Of a stretch of 64,000 nucleotides of DNA, positions 36,873-47,227 are shown piece by piece (positions within the stretch are counted from its first letter, which is position 1; each line of letters starts with the position of its first letter). The notes beneath the pieces were generated by a model. It was not told the DNA's origin. It worked only from the letters and a program-made list of their open reading frames with translations, and made no database searches. Source of the DNA: Aplectana chamaeleonis (taxonomy: Eukaryota > Nematoda > Chromadorea > Rhabditida > Cosmocercidae); NCBI GenBank assembly GCA_029168955.1, contig JAPDOI010000157.1, positions 744,001 to 808,000 of the forward strand, in the 5' to 3' direction. Made by a program: the position numbers and the translations under genes.

Positions 36873-37336
36873 AGGCAGTGTTCACGAAAAAAAAGTTTTC
36901 CCTTTTTTTGGCTAAAACGTAAGCTTTGGGTTCCTATAAGAAGATTAAGAACGGAAGTGCGACGAAAAACGGCCGGTAAGTGGGTGAAAATCTCGCGGGC
37001 CAGTCAACCCATTGGGCCACTCCGCCCACAACCTATAACAATTCCCTTGAATTCGTGGTGAAATGAGTGATGGTTTCCGATCAAAAGCCCCGTTCTTACC
37101 TTCATTCTCAACGTCTCTCTTTACTCAGGTCGGCTCACACACATCGGCTGCAAAAAATGGGAGTTACAAGCCTCGGACAACTCGTCCACAATTTTCCCTT
37201 GGTGAATTTCGGGGGGCCATAACTCCGTTTCCAGGGGGTCTATTACGATTTCAGGGACATCATTGGAATCGGCATGGGACCGTTTTCAAGATAGGTGGAA
37301 AAAACAGAAAAACGATTTTTATCGAGAACACTGCCT
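36873..37336 (+). mobile_element. TTAA element, subfamily A, copy 3
   Basis: 464 bp, TTAA at 36869-36872 and 37337-37340. Ends AGGCAGTGTTCACGAAAAA and ATCGAGAACACTGCCT. The empty site can be read from the paralogous GCATTAACGGG at about 45358-45368: here the same string is split as GCATTAA/TTAACGGG. This is the clearest evidence that the target is TTAA. Confidence 0.9.
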
Positions 37337-37679
37337 TTAACGGGGTCCGAGACTTAGTGCACCCAAAAGGACTCGCCGCCGTTACTAGCGGACAGGCTGC
37401 CAGCTGTCACTACAGTATGGCAGCCCCGCCCTTCGCTGAGTGCGGCCGCGCCCGCGGTGAGAGTTGCGGCAGCCGCGATCGACCGCCATGAGCCTCCAAT
37501 ACGGGGCTTCCTTGATATTAAAGAAGCTGAATTTGTGCCTGGAGATTCATTAGCCTCCGGCTTCGGATCTTGGAAGCTTAAATGAACATCGAATTTTCGA
37601 AATTTTACTTTAAGATTTCAATTTTTTCAAGGTTCGCCAAATGCACCTGAAATGACAGATCGCTTTGAAATTGATGGAA

Positions 37680-37885
37680 TTGGAAATTTAAAATGTGATC
37701 TACAGATTGAAATTTTCAGAAAATGCATACAGAGTTCCCAGATTTTCACAGCAGCTAGGATCGGTTGCAGCTGAATAGCTGCTGTGCTCCGAATCGGAAT
37801 CGCTCAATCAAAAAAAAATTGAAATGTGATCTACAAATGCAAATTTTCAAATTCTCAGAAAATGCACCTAAAACTCGCAGTTTTT
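37680..37885 (-). repeat. ~130-bp tandem repeat, left arm (about 1.5 units)
   Basis: Units read AAATGTGATCTACA...GAAAATGCA...CAGCAGCTAGGATCGGTTGC. They are the reverse of the arrays at 40905-41156 and 43703-44310, so the tandem repeats belong to the inverted arms of the surrounding element. Confidence 0.75.
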
Positions 37886-39957
37886 GTCCTCTTTCAATCC
37901 TTAATTCTAGTACTCAAAAATCTGAATTTTCCTACCATAATTTCTTCTCTTTTCATATTGAAGCAATTCAACTACAGCAAACGATATTTAACCCATTATT
38001 TCTTTCTGCTTCTCTGAAACGTTAAGGTACCTTGACGTTTAAATTCTATGTATGACTGAAACGAGCTAACGAAATTTCATTTATATGTCTAAATTCGCTA
38101 CTTTTCCAATGCTAATCATGCTGCCATTCATTGGAGTATAATAGAATAGGAAGCTGTGAACAGTAAATTTGGTGACAGGTAGTCATCAGATACTGAAGAT
38201 ACGGTGGAAGCCATTTTTGATGTAATTTGCTCGTAGCGGAAAAATCGCCTCTCTTAAAAATTTCGTTAAGCCTGTTCTGGCGCTTGAATCCGTGTATTTT
38301 TGAGATCTGAACCGATTTTTTTTGAAAGACTTATGATCAACAATAGCTGTTAGGGATGCTGCGGATTTGTTACAAATTGCCTTTCCCCAGTACTCCGTAT
38401 GTATATTTTTCATATATTATGGTTTGTTCGGCTACATTTACTTAATAGTCGTAGTCGACGACTGTGCCGCATATACCTGACCCGTTCTTCTCCTACAAAC
38501 AGAGACTAATTACTAGTTTACGATCCTGAGTCGTTACCTGTGGACACGTTTGCATTTGCGTCTAGCGGATTCCAGGGCAAAGAGCGACATGAGCTGGGAC
38601 TCATAGGTCGTAACATATATCATGTTATTTCGAGCAAATAATCACGAGGTTGTTTCAACGCAGAAAAACTGCAAAACATACCTGAAAAAATCCTGAAACG
38701 GGGAACTCATTTTCAGACTTTTTTCGAATATTCGGTTTTCCGAATACTTCGTTTTTTGGCCTTTTTCGAATATTCGATTTTTCTAATGATTCGAAGTCGA
38801 CATTTCCAATCAAATAATTTTTCAAATCAATTGATTCGGCCAAAATATATCATGGAGCCCCAATGCGAGCAGTATAATCTCGTGATTTATTATTAATGTA
38901 TTGATTCAATCTTTATTGTTGCAATTATTATTTATTTTTTTAATTATTAATATTGATATTATTATTATTATAAATTCATTTATCTATTTAATGATGATAG
39001 GGTTGATCAAATTCTAATAATTATTATTCTATAACATATTACAGTTATTACAGGTTGCTTACGTACCCTTAGGGAGACAGAAGATCCCGGTATGAGGTCA
39101 CGAAACTGGGGCGGTAGTAATCTGGCTTAATATGCAACTTAAATCGTTGATTTGAGTTGCATCTGAGCGGCATCTGTGTAACAGCTTGAAAACTTTGTTT
39201 GATGCATAAGGATGCTCTAGGTAAAGTCTTGACTCTTAATGAGCAAGTCAGCTCCAAATCAGATTCATCTTTATCTCAAATTTGAAGGTGTCGCTGATTG
39301 CCAATATCAGCGACAGATGGCTGTCGCTGATTGTGTGGTGGTGAGAGCGCACGAGACAGTGCGGTGAAAGAGAGGGCGCAGCGCTTTCAAATCGATCTTC
39401 GCTAAATGTCCTCTCGAGTACATTTAGGACTCCCGTTGAAACTATTCGGCGACCATGCCGGGAAGCATCCCGGGCGGGGTGAGTCGCTCACACAGCGTGG
39501 TCGCAAAATCCAAGGTCGACGGAGTGATGCCTGCATGGGTAGCACCGTCAAAAACCCTACACCAAAAGGAACGGCCCTAATTGAGAACATCATCGCAGAC
39601 GCCACAGTGAACGGGGTGACCCCATCTAAAATAGACGCTTGTGAGATCAAGAAAAGCCTCCCTTTGATCAATTTTGAAATCTTTGATGACTTTAAGGTGT
39701 ATTACGAAATACTATGCTTGTCTCTATCCTTCTTACCAATTTTCACCATTTTCCGCACATAATTTGTTGATTTTCCATAAATCTACTTACAGTAACGTGC
39801 AATTTTTTTGCAAAATGCGTTTTGCGGCGTTTTTTGAGCTCACAAACAGCCGCATCGCCATGCCTTGCTTCTAAGTGGTCTGATTTCAATTTTGAAGTTA
39901 TTTCTGCATTGCTTTCTCTGAGTCCTACACGATAGTGTTACAAAATAATATATTATA
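37886..39957. other. AT-rich interior, no supported gene
   Basis: Interior of the GGGGTCC element. A TATTATTAT-rich block lies at 38880-39030. ORFs such as 39406-39762 (118 aa) show no domain. CTGGGGCGGTAGTAATCTGG at 39106-39125 is mirrored at 40778-40797 and may mark the end of a further small element. Confidence 0.45.
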
Positions 39958-40200
39958 CTTGTACACGAGCAAATTTTCAAAAAATTCTCTGAAGATTTTC
40001 AAATTTTTTTCGTTTGTTTTAGTTCGTTCGGAATTTTGCCGAACGAGTTTTTTTCAAATTCGTTCGTTCGAAATTTCGTCGAACGATTTTTTTTTCGATT
40101 TTCGTTTCTTCAAATTTCTTTCAAACGAATTTTTTTCAATTTTCATTTGTTCGAGATCTGGTTTTTCGATTTTTTTTCGAAAATTCGTTTGACTTAGAAA
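39958..40200. repeat. TTCGTTCG/CGAACGAA array 2
   Basis: Same low-complexity family as 19638-19805, entered by TTGTACACGAGCAAATTTTC, with units such as TTCGTTCGAAATTTCGTCGAACG. Confidence 0.8.
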
Positions 40201-40564
40201 ATGCTTCTCGAACCTTAGGTTACGTTGTTTCGTTATTGCTCGGGCCGGATTGTCGTGGGCGTGCTCAACAACGCTCCCGCGGTGTAAATAAAACGTTGAG
40301 TCCGGTTTCCAAAAATCTGAAATGCTGAAGGGGTATCGAAAAAAGTTCCTGAACTTATATCTCGCCAATTACAGGGAATTGGGATCTCGCCCTTGACAAG
40401 AGTTGTAGAAGAGAATTCTTCTACAGAATAAGATGATAATCGAAAAAAAAATTCATGTCTGAGAGTGTGAAATGCTTCTGAGTATATTATGTGATGCACC
40501 AGTGAGCCTGATGGCTGCATTTTGCTTTCCTCATTGCGTTGCAGCACTACCTCACGTGCCTGGT

Positions 40565-40665
40565 TTAGCGATGGACAGCTATTGCGCAGTGCAATGTCGC
40601 GCTGCTCTCGTTCCAGTCCTGTTGGCCTGGTTCGCTTCTCACTGAGGGTGGTAAGTTTTGTTTAC
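40565..40665 (+). repeat. tRNA-derived SINE remnant, second copy
   Basis: Contains GCGCAGTGCAATGTCGCGCT, CTGGTTCGCTTCTC at the B-box position and GGTGGTAAGTTTTG, in the same order as the better preserved minus-strand copy at 2561-2664. Confidence 0.5.
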
Positions 40666-40904
40666 AGCGTTTCAGATCCTCACTCAACATAGGGCTGGAT
40701 ACTCATTATTATGGTTGTCTACTCCACATCAGTGAAAGATGTTCATTATCAATAATTCGCACTTGAGGCCAGATTACTACCGCCCCTGGAGTATAGCAGC
40801 CAGCAGGACAACACGCTATGTACATAACTCGTTGATGACTAATAATTTTTGATAAATTTGCTCCATTTTTACAGGCTGTTGCGTTTGGTGACACGAAAAT
40901 TTCA

Positions 40905-41156
40905 TTCTGTAGTTCACATTTAATTTTTTTTTAAATTGAGCAATCACGAATCGGAGCATAGCAGCTATCCAGCTGCAACCGATTTTCATTGCTTTAAAAA
41001 TCTGAGAGTTTTAGTGCATTTTTTGAGAATTTGAATTTGTAGATCACATTTCAATTTTTTAAATTGAACAATCACGAATGGGAGCACAGCAGCTATTCAG
41101 CTGCAACCGATCCTCACTGCTTTAAAAATCTGAGAGTTTTAGTGCATTTTCTGAGA
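40905..41156 (+). repeat. ~130-bp tandem repeat, part before the Penelope-like insertion
   Basis: Two units with GATCACATTT...GAGCAATCACGAATSGGAGCA...CAGCTGCAACCGAT and CTGAGAGTTTTAGTGCATTT. The array continues at 43703, on the far side of the Penelope-like element. Confidence 0.8.
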
Positions 41157-41204
41157 TTTTATATTACTTCTGTGCCAGCAAGGTTTTGTATGATGGTACG
41201 TATT

Positions 41205-41247
41205 TATTCGGCCGACGTTTCGAGCAAATCCTCGTTATCAAGGCCTG
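41205..41247 (-). ncRNA. Hammerhead-ribozyme-like motif, arm 1
   Basis: Minus strand: GGCC, then TTGATAA, a hairpin CGAG-GATTTG-CTCG, then AAACGTC and a second GGCC that can pair with the first. This resembles a minimal type I hammerhead (core CUGANGA, stem II, GAAA, cleavage after GUC), as reported in Penelope-like elements. Two core positions differ and the G before AAA is used by stem II, so activity is doubtful. Confidence 0.35.
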
Positions 41248-41552
41248 AAATTGTGCGAAACGTGGACTCGAATCATACCCGATCAAACGCCTCTCCCTCT
41301 TTTCAGCTAGTTTCGAGACCACCCGCGAACTCCCAGTGAGGCGATTTCTCTCGATAACGAACCAACCTCATACAGTACCACCAGCGACGAGCTCCACACT
41401 CGCAGTCGTGACAGACAAGGAGCAAGTGAGGCACACGCACACGCGAGCACACGCACGCGCGAGGCATTATAGTAGCTCGTGAGAGCGGTGCGTGATTTCC
41501 TCAAAGCTCACATAGTGATACGAAGGGCAAGAACTCGCTGGTTATGGCAATC

Positions 41553-42853
41553 AGAGCTGTGCGGAAATCATTTCCAAGATTTCCGGAAACGGAAACGGAA
41601 GAAAAATGGCTGAAAATTGCCGGAAACGGAAATCCGGAAACGGAAACGGAAGTGAACTAAAAATTGTAGTATAATTAAATGGTAGGTATCGTCGCTGCTC
41701 TTAGCATGCAGATGAATTTCTATAGCTTGTGATCTCAATCTATCCCTCAAGCACCAGCGGGCTACGGTCTAAAACTGCAAGCGAGCCGAATACAAATAGA
41801 TTTGAAGCATGAAAGGAAGACGTGCTGCTGCAGGTTCTCCTAGAGAGCTGAAAATAAGTCTGCTCGAGCAACTCCTCTTCTAGAGTGCTGCTGATCTCTG
41901 TGATGTCGAGTTTCTACCTTTGACTGATTTTTCCACTGCGATCGGTGTTCTACGACGGCTGCGGGTACATACATATGGCACCCACCATTGTTGAGAGAGC
42001 AGTTGTCCGTTTGAGGCCGATCCCAGAAGGTGATCTCAAGTACTCAGTTTTCCAGATATCAATTTTGGAAGCTTAAAGGGTGGTCCTTGCTGCACATCAC
42101 GAGGAAAGATTTCTTATAGTGAACCGAGGCGAGGATGATGCCTTTGTTGCGTACCTTGGCGAGGTTGGCGTCCTTGCTGCGAGCCATTACAAGGATCGCA
42201 ACTTTAGATGAGGCGGTGGCTCAAGAACTCTCTTCATTTAAATAACGTGCTGCTGCTAGCAACGCATGTAATGAGGGGTCGCGCTCCGGGCCGACATCGA
42301 GCTGAACCCCTCGTCGGCAGCAACATGTGCTGCTAGCTCCAGCACAAGCTGCCGTTGAGAAGTGGTCGAAACCCAGCATGCGTTGGCAGCACGTGCTGCT
42401 CAAAACGAGGAGTTTAGGGCTATGGCGTGCAAATCCTATGGCGCTGAAGTTGAATCCCGCGAGTGCGTGAGTAACTAGAGAGACGAAGAGGAAAAGTTTC
42501 TACCTCTCTGGTTCTCAATCGGACGACTCGATTGTAACAAAGTATGGTATTGATGCATGAAAGGGTAATGGTTAGCCAATAGCCAATATCAAGAGTCCAG
42601 CGCTTCGAACAAAATGCGATAAAGAGTTGTAAAACTGTGATGGTTTTCAACTGAGATGAGACTGATAACCACGGTTCGACTGCAAGATAACACCACTTAC
42701 TCTCCCGCGCAACAGTACCTAAAGTATGCCTTCTGTAGCCGTTAAGGTCAAGCCCACGTTGGGATCGTCCTGTGCGTTGATGGAGGGGGGAGGGTGTATA
42801 CCGTGCGACGGTCGGAAGGAGCGGGACATTCATCCCAGCGATTAGGAGTGTAC
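41553..42853. other. Interior of the Penelope-like region, no supported gene
   Basis: 41560-41655 is built of CCGGAAACGGAAACGGAA units introduced by GAGCTGTGCGGAA; the same motif in reverse appears at 42935-42995, which suggests the ends of a small low-complexity element. ORFs at 42221-42911 have no recognised domain. Confidence 0.45.
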
Positions 42854-42939
42854 TCACGCTGTGATCATCGCAGAGGTATCGCGGCTTTGTGCGCTGGTGA
42901 GGCGTGGCCATTCACCTTGTAGTACTATATTTTCTTCCG

Positions 42940-43290
42940 TTTCCGGGCCAAAAAACCCGGAAACGGAAACGGAACAGTTCCGCACAGCCCTGATGGCAAT
43001 ACACTCATTTCTGTTGTTTAGCCTAGGATTTCTTGAACGTATCCAAAACGCTTCTAGAGCCTTCCGGGGACCAATATCGTGTTCATGTGAGAGGATCTTA
43101 AATTTCACATTGAAATCCTGACCATCGTGGTCCACAACCTTGTGTTTCCCCAATGGTGTGAGAAGGCTGCTTCGCCTTTTGCCAGCGAGGTGTTCGTTGA
43201 TACGCACGCTGAGCATGCGTCCAGTTTCGCCGATGTAGGTGGCGTCACATAACCATATTATAACCATATATGTCACATATGTCATAACCA
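42940..43290 (-). pseudogene. GIY-YIG endonuclease domain of a Penelope-like element
   Basis: Within a 173-aa minus-strand frame (42854-43375). About residues 43-64 read CDATYIGETGRMLSVRINEH, the YIG half of the GIY-YIG motif with the conserved downstream arginine. Further on, KALEAFWIRSRNPRLNNRN holds the expected catalytic glutamate. The upstream GIY strand is replaced by repeats of YVTYMV arising from a CATATATGTCAC-type duplication, so the start is not original and the frame lacks the reverse transcriptase that normally precedes this domain. In the source element the nuclease would nick DNA to prime reverse transcription. Considered non-functional. Confidence 0.7.
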
Positions 43291-43607
43291 TATATGTCAC
43301 ATATTGCCATAACCAGCGAGTTCTTGCCCTTCGTATCATTATGTGAGCTCTGAGGAAATCACGCACCGCTCTCATGAGCTACTATAATGCCTCGCGCGTG
43401 CGTGTGCTCGCGTGTGCGTGTGCCTCACTTGCTCCTTGTCTGTCACGACTGCGAGTGTGGAGCTCGTCGCTGGTGGTACTGTATGAGGTTGGTTCGTTAT
43501 CGAGAGAAATCGCCTCACTGGGAGTTCGCAGGTGGTCTCTAAACTAGCCGAAAAGAGGGAGAGGCGTTTGATCGGGTATGATTCGAGTCCACTTTCGCAC
43601 AATTTCA

Positions 43608-43646
43608 GGCCTTGATAACGAGGATTTGCTCGAAGCGTCGGCCGAA
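43608..43646 (+). ncRNA. Hammerhead-ribozyme-like motif, arm 2
   Basis: Inverted counterpart of the motif at 41205-41247, with AAGCGTC where arm 1 has AAACGTC. It has one more departure from the hammerhead core, so it is probably inactive even if arm 1 is not. Confidence 0.3.
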
Positions 43647-43702
43647 TAAATACGTACCATCATGCAAAACCTTGCTGGCACAGAAGTAATATAAAATCTA
43701 CT

Positions 43703-44310
43703 GGAAATGCCAAGGTTTCAAGAAAGCCGTTCATGGAGATTCATTTTCTGAGAGTTTGAAAATTTGCATTTGCAGATCACATTTCAATTTTTATAATTGG
43801 GCAATTCCGATTCGGAGCACAGCAGCTGTTCAGCTGCTACCGATCCTCACTGCTGTAAAAATCTGAGAGTTTTAGATGCATTTTCCAAAAATTTGAATTT
43901 GTAGATCACATTTAAATTTTTTAAGTTGAGCAATCACGAATGGGAGCACAGCAGCGAATCAGCTGCAACCGATCCTCACTGCTGCAAAAATCTGGGAATT
44001 TTAGGTGCATTTTCTGAAAATTTGAATTTGTAGATCACATTTGATTTTTTTTAATTGAGCAATCCCAATTCGGAGCACAGCAGCTTCCCAGTTGCAACCG
44101 ATCCTCACTGCTGTAAAAATCTGGGAATTTTTGGTGCATTTCCTGAAAATTTGAATCTGAAGGTCGCATTTAAATTTTTTAAAATTGAGCAATCCCGGTT
44201 CGAAGCATATTAGCTTACCAGTTGCAACCGATCCTAGCTGCTGTGAAAATCTGGGAACTCTAGATGCATTTTCTGAAAATTTCAATCTGTAGATCACATT
44301 TTAAATTTCC
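43703..44310 (+). repeat. ~130-bp tandem repeat array (about 4.5 units)
   Basis: Units recur at about 43745, 43875, 44005, 44135 and 44265, each with GATCACATTT, GAGCACAGCAGC, GCAACCGATCCTCACTGCTG and TGCATTTTCTGAAAATTTGAA. It continues the array interrupted at 41156. Confidence 0.85.
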
Positions 44311-44879
44311 AATTCTATCAATTTCAAAGCGATCTGTCATTTCAGGTGCATTTGGCGAACCTTGAAAAAATTGAAATCTGAAAGGAAAATTTCGAAAATT
44401 CGATGTTCATTTAAGCTTCCAAGATCCGAAGCCGGAGGCTAATGAATCTCCAGGCACAAATTCAGCTTCTTTAATATCAAGGAAGCCCCGTATTGGAGGC
44501 TCATGGCGGTCGGTCGCGGCTGCCGCAACTCTCACCGCGGGCGCGGCGACGCGATCTGGAGGCGCGGCCGCACTCAGCGAAGGGCGGGGCTGCCATACTG
44601 TAGTGACAGCTGGCAGCCTGTCCGCGAGTAACGGCGGCGAGCCCTTTTGGGTGCACTAAGTCCGTACCCCCCTTTAACGGGTTAACGCGGTTTGTTTTGA
44701 AAAATTAACGATTAACGCTTAACGAAAAAGTCCTAAAATCACGTTAATATGAGTTCGTTAATTGCAGTTGAATTATGGCACTGATTGATCTGCTTCAATG
44801 GCAGATTTAAAAACTGGGGCAGTGCACGTCGCTTCGGCTTGCCGCGCGATCAATTTTCGGTTGCTGTGAAATATATTGC

Positions 44880-45268
44880 TGACCTCTCTAGGACGCGACG
44901 TGCGCCTATTTTTCAAAAAGTCCTGCTGACGCCATCTGAAAGCTCATCCCCATTCCACGACGTCCTGACGTCGCCATCTGAAGCCCTGCCTTCTCTCCAT
45001 GACGTGCTGCTGACGTCATCTCAAGCCCTATCTACTTTGCATGACATCATCTGAAGGTCTACGCATTTTCCACGAAGTCCTGACCGCGTCATCTGAAGCC
45101 CTAACAACTCTCTAGGACGTCATGATGACGTCATATGGAGCCCCACCCACCTTTCAGGACGTCCTGACGACGTCATCTGGAGCCCAAGCTATTTCCCACG
45201 AGGCCGTGCCTACGGCTTCTGGAGCCCTAATGCTTTCCACGACGTATTGCTGACGTCATTAGAAGGTG
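44880..45268 (+). repeat. 42-bp minisatellite (GACGTCCTGACGTCATCTG type)
   Basis: Eight or so units of mostly exactly 42 bp, e.g. GACGTCCTGACGACGTCATC followed by TGGAGCCCAAGCTATTTCCC and two more bases. It lies inside the hAT-like element. Unit length and the spacing of GTCCTG, CCCAC and TTTC match the arrays at 46100 and 52150, suggesting a common origin. Confidence 0.8.
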
Positions 45269-45603
45269 TATGTTATTTTTCTGGGGCCTCTTGTGATTGA
45301 TTTTCGTTGTGGTCAAGGTTTTAAAAATTTTTAACGAAGTGCGAAGCTAACGTGTTAACGCATTAACGGGTCAACGCGTTTTTTTTCTAGAAAATTAGCG
45401 ATTAACGCTTAACGAAAAAAATATTTTTCATTAACGCACACCCCTGGTCCTTACAATTTCGCGAATCTTTAGAAACGCTCAGAACTTTTTGGAACCAGCT
45501 TCTCGGGCGGGATACCGATCATTTTTACTATTGAGCCGGAAGTAATACTAACGATACTAGTCGTTTTCGCGGATGCGTTTGACACTAAACTCTTCCCTTG
45601 TAA

Positions 45604-46099
45604 GGTAGTGATAAACTATCTAATAACGCAGAGTGTTGCTAGAATATTATTTAAATTATATATTGTTTCATCACAGTCTCATATCAAATAAAAATGTGTA
45701 AGTATCATCAATAGTACCTGTGTAAGCAGTACTATTCATTGAATTGCGTACTCTAAACCTCATTAATTAGCATATACGTATTTACTGGTATTCACAGTAT
45801 TTACAGTATTTACCGTATTTACAGTGAAATTTTCAAATTTTTTCCAAAGAAGTAGTAATAACTGTTCACCATCATAAAAAAAATCACACGAAGAATTAAA
45901 CAAACTGTTTTGAAGCGATTTCGGCATAAAAATACATGATGATGTTGCTCTTTCTATATGCATAGTATTATTTGCAGATTTATTAGTATTCAAAGCTAGT
46001 GTATTTTTTACTTGCTATTTTCAAACATATGCTTAACAATTTGTACGTCATACTTCATATATTAGTCGGTATGCCTTTCAAGGCAGGCGAGCCCACGGG
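45604..46099. other. AT-rich, no supported gene
   Basis: Contains a short tandem run of about four TATTTACAGT-like units at 45787-45826. Nothing else recognised. Confidence 0.5.
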
Positions 46100-46680
46100 A
46101 TGGACTCCGAGATCAGTAAGAGCACCGAAGTAAGGGGCGAAGGACGTCAAGATATGTAAGGGTGCAGGACCACGGCGGAAATACGCAGGACGCCGTAGAA
46201 AATGAGCGGAACCCAGTGGGTGCGTGCAGGACGTCGTAGAAAGTGTATAGGGTCCGAAAACGGAAGGTTCCTAACCCCGTAGAAAGTGTACGAGATCCAG
46301 ATGGCAGCGCGCCGGACGATGTAGAAAGGGTTCGGGACCCCAGTGGGAGGGGCAGGACGCTGTAAAAAAACATGTGAGACCCAAGTGGGAGCGCGCAGGA
46401 CGCCGTAGAAAGTGTGGAGAACCCCAGTCGGAGAACGCTGACGCTATCGAAAATATGTGGTAACCAAGTGAGTGTGCAGGAGGCCGTAGATAGTGAGTGA
46501 GACCCCAGGGGTGGAATTCGCGAAACGCTAACCACGTTGTAACCATGGCTAGCCTAGCCATGGTTATGCAAAGCGTGTGCAAATCGATCAGCCTCCAATC
46601 ATGGCTAAAACGTTCCGTGAATTCCAGCCTAGTTGGAGTGCGCAGGACGCCGTAGGATGTGGGAGCGCAGAGCTCCAGAA
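46100..46680 (-). repeat. ~42-bp minisatellite, inverted relative to the main satellite
   Basis: On the minus strand units read GGCGTCCTGCGCGCTCCCAC TTGGGTCTCACA and so on to CTTTCTAC. They share GCGCGCTCCCA-TTGGGTC with the 52-57 kb satellite and GTCCTG with the 44.9-kb array, so this array bridges the two. It is interrupted at 46516-46626 by a small hairpin element. Confidence 0.75.
46516..46626. mobile_element. ~110-bp hairpin element inside the minisatellite
   Basis: Ends GGTGGAATTCGCGAAACG and CGTTCCGTGAATTCCAGCC are imperfect inverted repeats, with a central hairpin AACCATGGCTAG/CTAGCCATGGTT. Minisatellite units flank it on both sides. Confidence 0.6.
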
Positions 46681-46734
46681 TTCTTTTGTGCGTAAATAGA
46701 AAAACGTACTCCACCTCTTTCTCACCCCCTCCCC

Positions 46735-46800
46735 TTTCGTCTATCCGAAATTCGGACTTCAAAAAAGGGATCATCCAAATCAATTCGATATTCGGCAAGG
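46735..46800. repeat. ATTCGGAC minisatellite fragment
   Basis: GAAATTCGGACTTCAAAAAAGGGATCAT and ATTCGATATTCGG, same family as 20550-20720. Confidence 0.6.
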
Positions 46801-47003
46801 ACACAACTATAGCACGCTGGCTAGCATTATGCTGAGTTCCTCGTGAACGCATTCTCGGAATTGTCTCCGGCGCATTCTGTGGGCGCATAAGCGCTGAATA
46901 ACTACAGAGAGACTACAGATACTCTTTGATCCCTTAATTGTACAAATGCATTCCTATACGATGTGAGCTGATTTCCTCGATCATACGATTGAAGTCCTTC
47001 CTT

Positions 47004-47119
47004 AGGCCTGGTGCATACCGGCGACGCGACATAGTGTTCGTCATAGAAATCGACAGAAAGTCGATATGGTTCAAATGCACTGTCGCTGTCGCGCGTCGCG
47101 ACTAGTATGAACTAGGCCT
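47004..47119. repeat. Short inverted repeat with GCGACGCGAC core
   Basis: TTAGGCCTGGTGCATACCGG at the left and the inverse of TTAGGCCTAGTTCATAC at the right, with CGACGCGAC and GTCGCGAC inside. About 116 bp. Related in style to the element that follows. Confidence 0.6.
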
Positions 47120-47227
47120 AACACACAAAGCAGCAAACGATGCATGGAAACAACTCCTGCGCATACTCATACGTCTGCTGGGTTCTGTAGAGACAGGGGC
47201 ACATCAAGAAGGTATCGACGTACTTTA

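Larger units (their letters stand above)
41155..43702 (-). mobile_element. Penelope-like retroelement fragment with inverted terminal arms
   Basis: Two arms of about 390-400 bp (41155-41552 and about 43312-43702) are inverted and nearly identical, through GGCACAGAAGTAATATAAAA, ACGTACCATCAT, GATCGGGTATGATTCGAG and GCGAGTTCTTGCCCTTCG. Between them a minus-strand frame encodes a GIY-YIG nuclease, the endonuclease typical of Penelope-like elements. Such elements are known to carry long terminal repeats in direct or inverted order. No reverse transcriptase is present, so this is a 5'-truncated or internally deleted copy. It sits inside the 130-bp array. Each arm carries a hammerhead-like motif. 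Confidence 0.7.
37342..44670. mobile_element. GGGGTCC foldback element, 8-bp target duplication
   Basis: Ends GGGGTCCGAGACTTAGTGC and GCACTAAGTCCGTACCCC, with an 8-bp duplication CCTTTAAC at 37334-37341 and 44671-44678. The left copy of the duplication is the right terminus of TTAA element A. The inverted arms run about 330 bp through GGACAGGCTGCCAGCTGTCA and CCGGAGGCTAATGAATC, then into 130-bp tandem repeats. Superfamily not assigned; 8 bp would fit hAT-like elements. No transposase found. Confidence 0.85.
36833..45446. mobile_element. hAT-like element inserted in the CAAGG element
   Basis: Ends CAGGGCTGTGCGTTA and TAACGCACACCCCTG, a 15-bp terminal repeat with one mismatch starting with the CAGGG common in hAT elements. 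Flanking octamers AGGCTTAC and GTCCTTAC share their last five bases, compatible with a decayed 8-bp duplication. Own sequence is 36833-36872 plus 44679-45446 (about 0.8 kb), full of GTTAACGCGTTAACG-type repeats and a 42-bp minisatellite. No transposase. Confidence 0.7.
35876..45600 (-). mobile_element. CAAGG foldback element, outer shell of a nest
   Basis: Bounded by a 3-bp duplication TAA (35873-35875 and 45601-45603). Left end CAAGGAAAGTGTTTAGAGTG, right end CACTAAACTCTTCCCTTG; both continue into GTGTCAAACGCAT, AAAACGACT and GGCGGGATAC. Its own sequence is 35876-36832 plus 45447-45600, about 1.11 kb, which agrees with the 1,080-bp uninterrupted member at 24186-25265. Everything between is a later insertion. 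Confidence 0.85.

Noticed and set aside
43703..44310. CRISPR-like regular spacing of ~130-bp units
   Set aside because: Units are contiguous diverged tandem repeats with no unique spacers, in a eukaryotic transposon.
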